A stretch of DNA of 64,000 nt from Humidesulfovibrio sp. (GTDB taxonomy: Bacteria; Desulfobacterota; Desulfovibrionia; Desulfovibrionales; Desulfovibrionaceae), in contig NZ_JAUYFU010000100.1 in NCBI RefSeq assembly GCF_030689645.1, forward strand, positions 1-64,000, given 5' to 3'. The notes beneath the pieces were generated by a model, which saw only the letters and a list, made by a program, of their open reading frames with translations, did not search any database and was not told where the DNA came from. Positions 1-7,766 of the stretch are shown here, in pieces. A program made the position numbers and the translations under genes. Within the stretch, counting starts at the first letter, position 1. Every line of letters starts with the position of its first letter.

Positions 1-212
1 ATGGTGTTGACGTAGACGATGCGTCCGTCAAAGGCCAGCCCCGCAGCCATGCCGATGGCATGGGCCTCGTTGATGCCTTCCATGATGAAGCGTTCGGGCA
101 GTTCCTCGCGGAACTTCTTCAGCGTACCGAAGCCCAGGTCAGAGCCCAGGAACACGATGCGCTCGTCAGCCTTGGCCAGCTTGTGGACCATGTCCAGACA
201 TCTGCCGCGCAT
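1..212 (-). CDS. Transketolase, C-terminal subunit (partial; cut by window edge)
   Basis: Only the first 70 codons are inside the window. They match the pyrimidine-binding half of a split transketolase: the conserved stretch FIMEGINEAHAIGMAAGLA carries the Glu that activates thiamine diphosphate. The ATG at 212 directly follows the TAG stop of the N-terminal subunit gene, so the two halves are translationally adjacent and must form one enzyme that moves two-carbon ketol units between sugar phosphates. A separate N and C subunit is typical of transketolases embedded in specialised sugar clusters. The remainder of the gene lies to the left of base 1. Confidence 0.9.
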   Translation of the reverse strand, partial: MRGRCLDMVHKLAKADERIVFLGSDLGFGTLKKFREELPERFIMEGINEAHAIGMAAGLAFDGRIVYVNT

Positions 213-1085
213 CTACGCACCCGCCTTTGCACTGCCGGAAGGTGCGAAGGCCGCGCGCAGGCCTGCCATGTCCTCGTCCGTGAACTTGCTCTTGTGGTGC
301 CAGGCCAGATTGTTCTCAGACGGGACGTAGCCCTTGCCCTTCACCGTGTGGCAGATGACGCAGGTTGGCTTTCCGGGCTCCAGGGGCGCGGTCTGGAACA
401 CCTCACGCAGGGCGCACAGGTCATGGCCGTCCACCTCGCGCACGGCGAACCCGAAGGCCCGCCATTTGTCGGCCAGGGGCTCCAGGTTCTGCACGGAAAA
501 GGTCGTGTCGTATGATTGCTGCTTGTTGTAGTCCACAATGGCGATCAGGTTGTCGAGGCTGCGGTTGCCCGCGGAAAGAGCCGCTTCCCAAACGCTGCCC
601 TCGTTGATCTCGCCGTCGCCCATGGCCACGAACACGCGGCTGTCGCGCCTGTCCATGCGGGCGGAAACGGCCATGCCCACGCCGATGGACAGCCCGTGCC
701 CCAGGGCGCCGGTGCTGGCTTCGACGCCGGGCACTTTGCCGGCCTCAGGGTGGCCGCCCAGCATGCCGTCGTAGGCGCAGAACCGGCACAGCTCGTCCGC
801 CGGGAAGAAGCCCTTGTCCGCCAGCACCACATAGAGCGCCAGGCAGCCGTGCCCTTTGCTCAGGATGAAGCGGTCGCGCTTGGGGTCCGTGGGGTTTTTC
901 GGGTCGATGCGCAGCACGTCGTCGTAGAGCACGCGCACGATTTCGAGCAGGGAGAAGGTGGAGCCCACGTGCCCGCGCCGGGAGTGCTCGAAAATATCAA
1001 CCACGTCTTGGCGGAGCTTTTTGCCCCGTTCGTCCAGCGGTGTTTTGCCGCCGGGCTGGGTCTCAACACAAACTGTCTGCTGCAT
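213..1085 (-). CDS. Transketolase, N-terminal subunit
   Basis: A 290-residue thiamine-diphosphate-binding half of a split transketolase. The ThDP/Mg motif is visible as MGDGEINEGSVWEAAL followed by IVDYNKQQ. Upstream are SKGHGCLALY and STGALGHGLSIGVGMA, both transketolase hallmarks. I chose the ATG at 1085 because the longer reading adds an unrelated low-complexity tail that lies inside the upstream gene. With this start the gene overlaps the end of the HAD-kinase gene by 23 bases, which suggests translational coupling. It works with the C-terminal subunit directly downstream. Its place among epimerase, kinase and nucleotidyltransferase genes suggests a role in making a special sugar rather than in the central pentose phosphate pathway; that is inference. 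Confidence 0.92.
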   Translation of the reverse strand: MQQTVCVETQPGGKTPLDERGKKLRQDVVDIFEHSRRGHVGSTFSLLEIVRVLYDDVLRIDPKNPTDPKRDRFILSKGHGCLALYVVLADKGFFPADELCRFCAYDGMLGGHPEAGKVPGVEASTGALGHGLSIGVGMAVSARMDRRDSRVFVAMGDGEINEGSVWEAALSAGNRSLDNLIAIVDYNKQQSYDTTFSVQNLEPLADKWRAFGFAVREVDGHDLCALREVFQTAPLEPGKPTCVICHTVKGKGYVPSENNLAWHHKSKFTDEDMAGLRAAFAPSGSAKAGA

Positions 1086-2802
1086 GGGTCGTCCTCGTTT
1101 GCTGGAGCATGGTGCGGGCTTTGGCCAGCTGGGCGGCGCGGCGCTCGAAGGCTTCGTCGGCGCAGGCGGCATCCGCCGCGAAGCGCCGCCGGGCATCGGC
1201 TCCGCGCAAGAATTCATTCAGAAGTATGAGGCACCACTTGATTCCGTAAAGTGGGTACACTGCGGCAACGCGCCTCTGCAAGCCGGGGTCGGATGCGGCG
1301 AAGCGGGCCAGGAACCCGGAAGCGAAACGCTGGCGCAGGGGGCCGGGCAGGCCCATGGCCGGGTGGAGCACGAAGTCGCACAGGGTCTTGGCCGGGTCGT
1401 CCCACCCGAAGTACTCGAAGTCCACGAAGTTTAGGCCCGCGTTCGCACGCAAGGCGTTGTGCAGGCCGAAGTCAGAGGGCGAGAGGGTCCGTTGGTTTTG
1501 GGGCAGCTCGCGCTGCGGATCGCCCAGCAGCGCTGCGGCTTTCGCGAGGCTGGTCTCCAGGAATGGTGCCAGCTCTGCGGACAGGAAGCTGGACAGCTCC
1601 GCACCCAGGCAGGCGTGCCGGGGCACGGCCAGGAGCGCGTCGAGGCGTCCTCGCAGGTTGGTCGCAAGTGCGTCCAGGGAGAAGCATGCTTCTGAGGCGG
1701 GCGGAATCTGCGCCGCTACATCGGGCGTCAAAAAGCTGGCAAGGCTGCGCAGGGCGTCCAGGAACTCCAGGCAGGCGTCCATGTCCGCTTCCGTGGCCGT
1801 GGTGGCGGAGGCCTGTGCGCCGGAGAGAAAAGTATACAGCGCCAGACCTTGGGCCGGGTTTTTGGCCACGGGCAGGGCTACGAGGGGCGCCAGGCGCGCA
1901 TCGGCGGCCAGAAGCGAAAGTGCGCGCCATTCCGCGCCCAGGCGGTCACGCTGGTCGTCCTGGTGCAGGTGGTAGTGCTTGCCAGCCAGCACACGGCCGC
2001 TGGTGGTCTCCACCCGGTACACGCGGGAGTTGCGGCCTCCGTAAATGCGCTGGCAGGAGGCCACTGCCTCGCCGGTCAGGGCGGCGAAGTCCGGGCCTTG
2101 GGTCCCCTGGGCTGGCGCAGCGGGCTCAAGCCCGGCCAGGAGAAGGGTGGAAATATCTGCCCAGGTGCGCACCCGCGTTACGCCGGGCTGGGGCGCAGCG
2201 TCGCCCGCCGGGTCATACAGCAGGCGCGTGACGCCTTCAGGGAAGGCGGGCTCGGCAAAGGTCTCTTCCAGGTCGTCCACGAAGTGCGTGCAGCCCAGGG
2301 CGGCGATGCGCGCCACCTTGGCCTCGCGTGTGGGCTCGAAGAAAACGCGGTCCGGGGTGAGTCCTGTGCCCGGTTCAAAGAACCCCTTGGCGCGCAGAAA
2401 ATCCATGGCGGCGAGGTGGAAGTCCGCGCCATCGGAGTAGTTGTTGGCCACGCGGGTCTTGTGGCTCACGATGTAGAGCTGCAGGTCGGCCCCGGCGCTG
2501 CGCAGGCGGGCGCAGGCGGCCAGGAACCCGGACACCCCGTCCATGAGCCGGGCGCGCGGCATGTGCGTGCCGTAGACCAGGGCCTGCAGCTTGCGCCACT
2601 GCTCTTCGCCGTGGTCGCCCTTGGCGCGCAGGGCGTCGCGCAGGGCGCGCTTGCCAAGGCGCAGAGCCTGTTGCGGCGCCGGAGGGGCGATATACCCCTC
2701 CGACACCGCCAGGTCGCACAGAAGCTCGTCGTAGCCGACGAGGGTGTTGTCGAGGTCGAGCCCGATGACAGGCCTGGACGGAAGGCTGTGGGCGCGGCGC
2801 AT
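1063..2802 (-). CDS. HAD hydrolase fused to an aminoglycoside/choline-kinase-like phosphotransferase
   Basis: A 579-residue two-domain protein. Residues about 1-235 look like a haloacid dehalogenase phosphatase: the nucleophile motif is GLDLDNTLVGYDE, and FVDDLEETF fits the acidic metal-binding motif. Residues about 245-579 resemble APH/choline kinases: a nucleotide loop GGRNSRVYRVE with a following Lys, a catalytic-loop-like LSPSDFGLHNAL and a metal-binding VDFEYFGWDDP. The fusion could dephosphorylate one sugar phosphate and phosphorylate another hydroxyl or sugar in the same pathway. The gene lies 19 bases after the SDR epimerase gene and overlaps the transketolase gene, so it belongs to the same operon. 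The exact substrate cannot be read from the sequence. Confidence 0.8.
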   Translation of the reverse strand: MRRAHSLPSRPVIGLDLDNTLVGYDELLCDLAVSEGYIAPPAPQQALRLGKRALRDALRAKGDHGEEQWRKLQALVYGTHMPRARLMDGVSGFLAACARLRSAGADLQLYIVSHKTRVANNYSDGADFHLAAMDFLRAKGFFEPGTGLTPDRVFFEPTREAKVARIAALGCTHFVDDLEETFAEPAFPEGVTRLLYDPAGDAAPQPGVTRVRTWADISTLLLAGLEPAAPAQGTQGPDFAALTGEAVASCQRIYGGRNSRVYRVETTSGRVLAGKHYHLHQDDQRDRLGAEWRALSLLAADARLAPLVALPVAKNPAQGLALYTFLSGAQASATTATEADMDACLEFLDALRSLASFLTPDVAAQIPPASEACFSLDALATNLRGRLDALLAVPRHACLGAELSSFLSAELAPFLETSLAKAAALLGDPQRELPQNQRTLSPSDFGLHNALRANAGLNFVDFEYFGWDDPAKTLCDFVLHPAMGLPGPLRQRFASGFLARFAASDPGLQRRVAAVYPLYGIKWCLILLNEFLRGADARRRFAADAACADEAFERRAAQLAKARTMLQQTRTTHAADSLC

Positions 2803-2821
2803 TGCTTCGCGGGATCCTTTG

Positions 2822-3820
2822 CTATTTCAGCTTTACGGCCTGCATGAGCTTCACGTTGTAGTAGCTGATGTCGTCAAAGCTGTTGGGCAGCTTGCCCGCC
2901 TCGAAGGCCTTCTTCAGATCCAGAATGGCTTCCTGGATGGTGTGCTTGGGCTCGAAGCCCAGCTCGTCTTTAATCTTGCGGCTGGACACGTGGTAGGAGC
3001 GGTTGTCGTTGGTGGGGGTGGTGGTGATGGGAATGCCGCCGCCCAGAGTCTCGCTCACCATCTGCGCGATCTCCTTCACCTTGTAGTTCTCGTAGCCCAC
3101 GTTGTAGATCTTCTTCTGGATCTTCTTGGGGTCCTGCTTCAGCATGAACAGGTACACCTCGCACATGTCTTCAATGTGCAGGTTGGGGCGCTTCTGCTCG
3201 CCGCCGAACACCGTGATCTGGCCCTTGTTGATGGCGTGGTTGGTCAGGATGTTCACGGTGAGGTCCAGGCGCATGCGCGGAGAGTAGCCGCACACGGTGC
3301 TGGGGCGGATGGTGGTGACGATGAAGTCGTCGGTGGCCGCAGCGTTCAGGTATTCCTCGCACATGGCCTTGAACTTGGAGTAGTCGGTCAGCGGCTCAAG
3401 GGGCAGATCCTCGGTGACTTCCGCATCGTCCTTCAGACCGTAGACGCTGGAGCTTGAGGCGTAGAGGAAGCGCTTCGCGCCGTTTTTCTTGGAGATGTCC
3501 ACCAGGGGCAGGAAGGCGTCGTAGTTGATGGAGCGGCCCAGGTTGGGGTCCAGCTCGTAGCTTGGATCATTGCTGATGCAGGCCAGGTGGATGACCGCAT
3601 CGCAGCCGGGGAGGTGCTTCTCCAGCAGGCTCACATCGCGCAGATCGCCCTTGATCTCTGTGAGGCCCGGGTGGCCCTTGCCTCCAAGGATAACGTCGTC
3701 GCCGTAAAGATAGAGGTCAAGCACCTTGACGTTGTAGCCCGCGTTCAGGAGCTTGGGAACGAGCAGGGCGCCTACATAGCCTGCGCCTCCGGTGACGAAA
3801 ACGGTCTTGATGTCGCTCAT
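2822..3820 (-). CDS. NAD-dependent epimerase/dehydratase (extended SDR)
   Basis: A 332-residue extended short-chain dehydrogenase of the sugar-nucleotide epimerase/dehydratase type. The Rossmann motif TGGAGYVG is at residues 10-17, the catalytic Ser lies in YASSSSVYG, and the YxxxK pair is YSKFK near residue 145. The ATG at 3820 places the Rossmann motif at the usual distance from the N terminus; a longer reading to 3973 adds unrelated sequence. It probably reduces, oxidises or epimerises the sugar built by the neighbouring transketolase and kinase genes. There is a 170-base gap to the upstream gene, so an internal promoter is possible, but none is clear. Confidence 0.85.
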   Translation of the reverse strand: MSDIKTVFVTGGAGYVGALLVPKLLNAGYNVKVLDLYLYGDDVILGGKGHPGLTEIKGDLRDVSLLEKHLPGCDAVIHLACISNDPSYELDPNLGRSINYDAFLPLVDISKKNGAKRFLYASSSSVYGLKDDAEVTEDLPLEPLTDYSKFKAMCEEYLNAAATDDFIVTTIRPSTVCGYSPRMRLDLTVNILTNHAINKGQITVFGGEQKRPNLHIEDMCEVYLFMLKQDPKKIQKKIYNVGYENYKVKEIAQMVSETLGGGIPITTTPTNDNRSYHVSSRKIKDELGFEPKHTIQEAILDLKKAFEAGKLPNSFDDISYYNVKLMQAVKLK

Positions 3821-3990
3821 GGTGTCAGTCCTGTCTTGTGTTTGAGGCCGGAACGTCTCCGGCCAGGTTCGCGGTATTGCCGACATTGTCGTAGATTGTT
3901 GCGGACGCATGTGGCCTTGTGCGTGTGGGGCTCGCCAATTGGCTTGCGCATGTGGAGCCCCGGCAGCAGCCACTTCCGGCTAGTCCCCTT

Positions 3991-4965
3991 CTAGAGCCCC
4001 TGAAGCGCGGTCCAGAGTTCAGGCACGCTCTCGTTGTGCCGCGCACGGCAGTAGAAGCTTTCGCCCCCGTCGGCCACTGTGCGAACAAGCATGGTTTTCC
4101 AGGGGCGGAAATAATAGGCCGCGCTGCCTTTTGGCGGTTCCGCGCGCAGGTCTTCCGGCAGGTCATGCAGGTCGCATACCAAAGACGTGAATTGCCGGAT
4201 CTGTCGTCCCTCCTGTGCGGCCACGTTGCGCACCATGGCCAGGGCCTTCAGGTACACCTCCGGGGCCATGACCGCACTGCCGAAGTTCATCACCACCCCG
4301 CCCTCAAGGCGCTCAAGACCGGCGGCATAGATGAGGAAATCACGGTGGCTGGCAGCGCCGAAGGCCGCACCGTCAAAGTTCGGGTGCTGGTGGATGATGT
4401 CCTGGCCGATGGAGATGTGCGCCGTCACTGGCACGTCGAGCTCATAAGCCGCAGCCACCAGGGACAGGGCCTTGTGCGGATACGATCCGGCGGCGATTTC
4501 TCGGCCCAGGCTTTCGCCCAGGCCCAGGCCCTCGGCGTTGCCGCGCGCCACGATGTTGTTGATGCGCCCAGTTTCCGTCCACAGGCCGAATTGGCCGTCC
4601 TTGATGTACCGGGCCACGCTTTCGGTGGTGGCCCCTATGAGCGCCAGTTCGAAGTCGTGGATCAGGCAGGCCCCGTTCACCGCGATGTGGCTGATGAAGC
4701 CCTTGGCGAGCATGTCCTTGAGGTAGGGCTGCATGCCGCTGCGCAGCACGTGTGCGCCCATCATGAGCACGCGGGCCGCGCCGGAGCGCTTCGCGGCCGC
4801 GAGGCGTTGGGCCACGGCGGCCAGGGCTGGCCGGACGGAGGGCGTTGGCGCGGGCGTGGTTTTGGCCGGGCAGGTCGTTAGGGCGAAGTCGAGGTCGTGG
4901 GTGCGTTCCGCCAGCGGTAAAAGCCGCAGGCGGCTTACGTCGAACAGGCGGTGGCGCGTAGGCAT
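3991..4965 (-). CDS. Deoxyhypusine-synthase-like protein in a sugar cluster
   Basis: A 324-residue protein that I place, from remembered resemblance, with bacterial deoxyhypusine-synthase-like proteins found in surface-sugar clusters. Visible conserved pieces are ARVLMMGAHVLRSGM, ISHIAVNGACLIHDFELALIG, VTAHISIGQDIIHQHP and VVMNFGSAVMAPEVYLKAL, which read like an NAD-binding Rossmann-type fold rich in Gly and His. True deoxyhypusine synthase modifies eIF5A, which bacteria lack, so the substrate must differ. It starts 6 bases after the stop of the nucleotidyltransferase/kinase gene, so the two are almost certainly cotranscribed. The biochemical role is unknown; a NAD-dependent step on a sugar or amine is inference. 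Confidence 0.55.
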   Translation of the reverse strand: MPTRHRLFDVSRLRLLPLAERTHDLDFALTTCPAKTTPAPTPSVRPALAAVAQRLAAAKRSGAARVLMMGAHVLRSGMQPYLKDMLAKGFISHIAVNGACLIHDFELALIGATTESVARYIKDGQFGLWTETGRINNIVARGNAEGLGLGESLGREIAAGSYPHKALSLVAAAYELDVPVTAHISIGQDIIHQHPNFDGAAFGAASHRDFLIYAAGLERLEGGVVMNFGSAVMAPEVYLKALAMVRNVAAQEGRQIRQFTSLVCDLHDLPEDLRAEPPKGSAAYYFRPWKTMLVRTVADGGESFYCRARHNESVPELWTALQGL

Positions 4966-4971
4966 GCGGGC

Positions 4972-6492
4972 CTACTTCAAGAGCGAGGTCAGATATTTCT
5001 GGGTGCTTATGCGGTCAATGGCCTTCTTGTTGCCGATGACCCCTACGGCCAGGCCGCCCACTACGTTGCCAAGAAGGGCGATGACCTCGCTTTGCACGCC
5101 GAGGGCCGCAGCCAGGGAGCTGATGGCGAAGAAGGCGTCGCCGGAGCCGATGCGGTCCACCACCTTGTGGGCGAAGGCGGGGATTTCGACCAGCCCCTCT
5201 GAGGTGAGGATGGTGCAGCCCTTCTTGCCGCGTGTGACGGCAAGCGCGCGGGTTCCCAGGCGTTTGGCGGCCTTTTGCATGATAGGCACCAGCGGCCCGG
5301 TGAGGTCGCGGTCCTCCAGGCGCATTTCTGGTTCGGCCAGGCTTACATAGTCCGCGCGTTCGTAGCGGCCGATGGTGTGGAAGCCGCGGTTGCCTGCGTT
5401 GGCCTGGGTGTTCACTGCCAGGAAACGGGCCTTTTGTTCCAGCATTCTGCGCATGTTGTGTGAAATGGTCCCATGGCCGAAGTCTGCCGTGATGACGAGG
5501 TCGTAGTTCGCGATTTCCGCAGCGACGGCGGACACGAATGCGGCGTCGGTCTCCGGCGGCAGGCCGGAATCGTCCATGTGGTAGATCTCAAGAAGTTTGT
5601 TGAGAGTGTAGCTCTCGATGTAGCGGCGCTTTTCGATGGTGGGTGCGCCCTTGTGCAGGGTCAGATGCGGCCGTACCTGTGGCGCCAGGCTTTCGCGGAT
5701 GAATTGCTCGCGATCGCCCTGCTCGCCGAAGACCGTGAACAGGCGCACCTCGGCCACGTAGGACGAGAGGTGGTTGGCCACGGCCAGCACGCCTCCGGCG
5801 AACAGGTCGCTGGAGTCGTGTTTCAGGGCCAGCATGGGCTCCTTGCTGGAGGAGCCGATGACCGTGCCGTAACGGTAGTCGTCCAGAATCGTGTCGCCCA
5901 GCACCAGAACCTTCAGGTTCTGCATGTCGTCCAGCACCTTGACAAGGTCGGACTCGCTGTAGCGCATGCGGAACACGTTGAGATACTGCTGCACTTCTTC
6001 CGGGAAGGTGGACAGGAAGCGGTTGATGAGGTTGGAGGAGCTGAATACTATATCCTTGGAGAAGGCCATCTCGGCCCCCACCTCTCCGGCGACTTCTTCC
6101 TCGGCCTGAAGTTTGCCCGTGGCGTCGCTTTTTGCGTCCTTGAAGTCCGAGCCCTTGCAGTAAACATCGGGCCGGATGGCGCGCAGAGTCTCCACTGCGG
6201 TGGGCCAGAGGTTCACGGCCACGTGGTCCACGCAGTCCAGGCTGGCGATGGCCTCGGCGCGCAAGCTCTCGTTGAAGGCCGGGCGGTGCGGCCCCTTGTC
6301 CACATAGCGGTCCGGGGAGATGGTGACGATGAGCAGGTCGCCCATGGCCCGCGCCTGCCGCAGATAGCGGATGTGCCCTATGTGCAGCAGGTCGAAGCAG
6401 CCGTGGGCCAGTACGATCCGTTGTTTGCCCTTGGCTGCGGCGGCGATTTTTGCCAGCTCTTCAAAGGGAACGATCTTGCTCACGTTATTCAT
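4972..6492 (-). CDS. Bifunctional sugar nucleotidyltransferase / PfkB-family sugar kinase (HldE-like, inverted domain order)
   Basis: A 506-residue fusion. Residues about 25-160 form a RfaE2/TagD-type nucleotidyltransferase with the HxGH signature HIGH at 37-40 and GCFDLLH before it. Residues about 190-506 form a PfkB ribokinase-type kinase with GSGDAF at 449-454, where Asp452 would be the catalytic base. In the classical heptose enzyme HldE the kinase is N-terminal and the nucleotidyltransferase C-terminal; here the order is reversed. A genuine stand-alone RfaE2 is present at 63241-63741, so this enzyme probably serves another sugar. It lies 32 bases after greA and 6 bases before the deoxyhypusine-synthase-like gene. 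Confidence 0.82.
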   Translation of the reverse strand: MNNVSKIVPFEELAKIAAAAKGKQRIVLAHGCFDLLHIGHIRYLRQARAMGDLLIVTISPDRYVDKGPHRPAFNESLRAEAIASLDCVDHVAVNLWPTAVETLRAIRPDVYCKGSDFKDAKSDATGKLQAEEEVAGEVGAEMAFSKDIVFSSSNLINRFLSTFPEEVQQYLNVFRMRYSESDLVKVLDDMQNLKVLVLGDTILDDYRYGTVIGSSSKEPMLALKHDSSDLFAGGVLAVANHLSSYVAEVRLFTVFGEQGDREQFIRESLAPQVRPHLTLHKGAPTIEKRRYIESYTLNKLLEIYHMDDSGLPPETDAAFVSAVAAEIANYDLVITADFGHGTISHNMRRMLEQKARFLAVNTQANAGNRGFHTIGRYERADYVSLAEPEMRLEDRDLTGPLVPIMQKAAKRLGTRALAVTRGKKGCTILTSEGLVEIPAFAHKVVDRIGSGDAFFAISSLAAALGVQSEVIALLGNVVGGLAVGVIGNKKAIDRISTQKYLTSLLK

Positions 6493-6524
6493 GCTGGGCG
6501 CTCCTGCCGCCAGCCCTCGGCGGA

Positions 6525-7019
6525 CTAGTCTGCCACGCTGATGGCCGGGCCATTGAATTCGATGTTGAGAACTTCATACTCAACACGTCCGCGGGGCACG
6601 ATGATGACGACTTCGTCGCCTTGGTGCTTGCCCAAGAGCGCTTGCCCCACGGGGGAGAGTATGGAGACGCTGCCTTTGCAGAAACCGGTTTCGTCCGGAC
6701 CGAGGAGCGTGTATCGCTTCTGTTCTCCCGTGTCCACGTCTTGAAGCTCTACGGTGGCTCCAAAGCTGATTTTGTCGCCGCCAAGGGCCTTCATGTCAAT
6801 GACGTTGTATTTCGCCATGCGCGACTCGATGAAGTTGATGCGCGCCTCCATCATGCCTTGGCGCTCTCTGGCTGCGTGGTAGCCGCCGTTTTCGCGCAGG
6901 TCGCCCTCTTCGCGTGCCAAACGAATGGCCTCGGAAACCTCGGGGCGCTGCTTCTTCAGGCTTTCAAGCTCCTTCTTCATGAGCTTGTAGCCTTCCTGAG
7001 AAATGGGGAGACTCGACAT
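6525..7019 (-). CDS. greA: Transcription elongation factor GreA
   Basis: A 164-residue protein of normal GreA length. The N-terminal coiled coil includes ISQEGYKLMKKELE and AREEGDLRENGGYHAARE, whose acidic tip residues stimulate transcript cleavage in backtracked RNA polymerase. The C-terminal FKBP-like domain ends with SPVGQALLGKHQGDEV. The ATG at 7019 gives the standard MSSLPISQEG start; the longer frame adds about 38 residues of leader translation. It heads the run of sugar genes downstream. A terminator-like hairpin at 7086-7108 lies in its leader, between a candidate promoter and the start codon. Confidence 0.96.
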   Translation of the reverse strand: MSSLPISQEGYKLMKKELESLKKQRPEVSEAIRLAREEGDLRENGGYHAARERQGMMEARINFIESRMAKYNVIDMKALGGDKISFGATVELQDVDTGEQKRYTLLGPDETGFCKGSVSILSPVGQALLGKHQGDEVVIIVPRGRVEYEVLNIEFNGPAISVAD

Positions 7020-7085
7020 GGTTGCTGCCTCTCTGCATCTCGCGGTCAGGTGTGCCGCGCTTGGGTCTGAGCAATAGAACAAGAA

Positions 7086-7108
7086 GCCTGCGGGGACTTC
7101 CCGCAGGC
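7086..7108 (-). terminator. Terminator-like hairpin in the greA leader
   Basis: The 9-base arms GCCTGCGGG (7086-7094) and CCCGCAGGC (7100-7108) are perfectly complementary around a 5-base loop. On the minus strand the stem is followed by the T-rich run TTCTTGTTCT. It lies 67 bases before the greA start codon. It could end transcripts of the yqj-like operon or attenuate greA itself. Confidence 0.65.
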
Positions 7109-7128
7109 CGCCTGCTAAAGACATAGGG

Positions 7129-7157
7129 GACATAAAACATCACAAGCGGGGGGTCAA
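7129..7157 (-). promoter_or_regulatory. Candidate sigma-70 promoter for greA
   Basis: On the minus strand TTGACC (7157-7152) is separated by 17 bases from TATGTC (7134-7129). Transcription would begin near 7122 and give a leader of about 100 bases that includes the hairpin at 7086-7108. The -35 box is strong and the -10 box moderate. Confidence 0.45.
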
Positions 7158-7195
7158 GGGCGTGCCCCCTGCGGCTGCGGCGTGGTTCGCTACTG

Positions 7196-7396
7196 CTAGC
7201 GATTGCGCCGGGCGCTTAAGAAGTCGAGCACCTTACCCGCCAGCCCGATGCCCAGGCTGAGGCCGGAGAACGACCGGCGCACGCGCGAGCGCAGGGCCAG
7301 CACCTCCAGCTGTATGACCTGGCGGCGCAAGTCCGCCTGAACAGCCAGTCTGGCTTTGGTCTGGGCTACGTCGTTGAGTTCGGCGTCTAGAAACAT
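7196..7396 (-). CDS. Small YqjK-like protein
   Basis: A 66-residue basic protein. The ATG at 7396 overlaps the end of the YqjE-like gene by 10 bases. The first 40 residues are charged and helical (LAVQADLRRQVIQLEVLALR), followed by a short hydrophobic segment FSGLSLGIGLAGKVLDFL and an arginine-rich tail. In enterobacteria yqjD, yqjE and yqjK form a similar three-gene set of small inner-membrane proteins; size, order and overlap agree here, but sequence similarity to YqjK is weak. The same frame is open to 7612, but that extension lies inside the upstream gene. Confidence 0.6.
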   Translation of the reverse strand: MFLDAELNDVAQTKARLAVQADLRRQVIQLEVLALRSRVRRSFSGLSLGIGLAGKVLDFLSARRNR

Positions 7397-7764
7397 TGCT
7401 TGTCCTTCTCCAGCTCCGCCAGCGTCTGGGCGAACATGTTCTTGCGCCCGGCCAAGCGGTGCTTGAGCCCCGCAAACGCCCACACGGCAGCAACAATGCA
7501 GGCGCCGGCCAGCACGCCCATCCCTGCTGCGCGCCATTCGATGGGCAATATGGCCAAAAGGGCAAGAATGCCAAGGATCAGCCCCAGAAGGCCGAAGACA
7601 ACACCGCAACATGCCAGGATGAGCACCTGCACCAAGCGGATTTTGTCTTCGCGCAGCTCAAGCCCCAGCAACTCAATGCGGTCCTTGAGGGTCTGCGCCA
7701 GGGCCTCGGCGATGCGCCCGGAGGTGCCGCCGAGGTCCAGGTCTTCCAGAAGCGGGAGCTTCAC
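7387..7764 (-). CDS. YqjE-like phage-holin-superfamily membrane protein
   Basis: A 125-residue inner-membrane protein. An N-terminal amphipathic helix (GRIAEALAQTLKDRIELLGL) precedes two closely spaced membrane segments, VLILACCGVVFGLLGLILGI and MGVLAGACIVAAVWAFAGL. This is the layout of YqjE/holin-X family proteins. It sits 2 bases after the DUF883 gene and overlaps the small downstream gene, so the three are one operon. In other bacteria such proteins are expressed in stationary phase or stress and associate with the membrane; a specific function is not established. Confidence 0.75.
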   Translation of the reverse strand: MKLPLLEDLDLGGTSGRIAEALAQTLKDRIELLGLELREDKIRLVQVLILACCGVVFGLLGLILGILALLAILPIEWRAAGMGVLAGACIVAAVWAFAGLKHRLAGRKNMFAQTLAELEKDKQCF

Positions 7765-7766
7765 GG

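Noticed and set aside
516..1229. Long plus-strand open frame opposite the transketolase and HAD-kinase genes
   Set aside because: It is a shadow of well-conserved minus-strand genes; its translation has no family motif and reads as GC-rich antisense.
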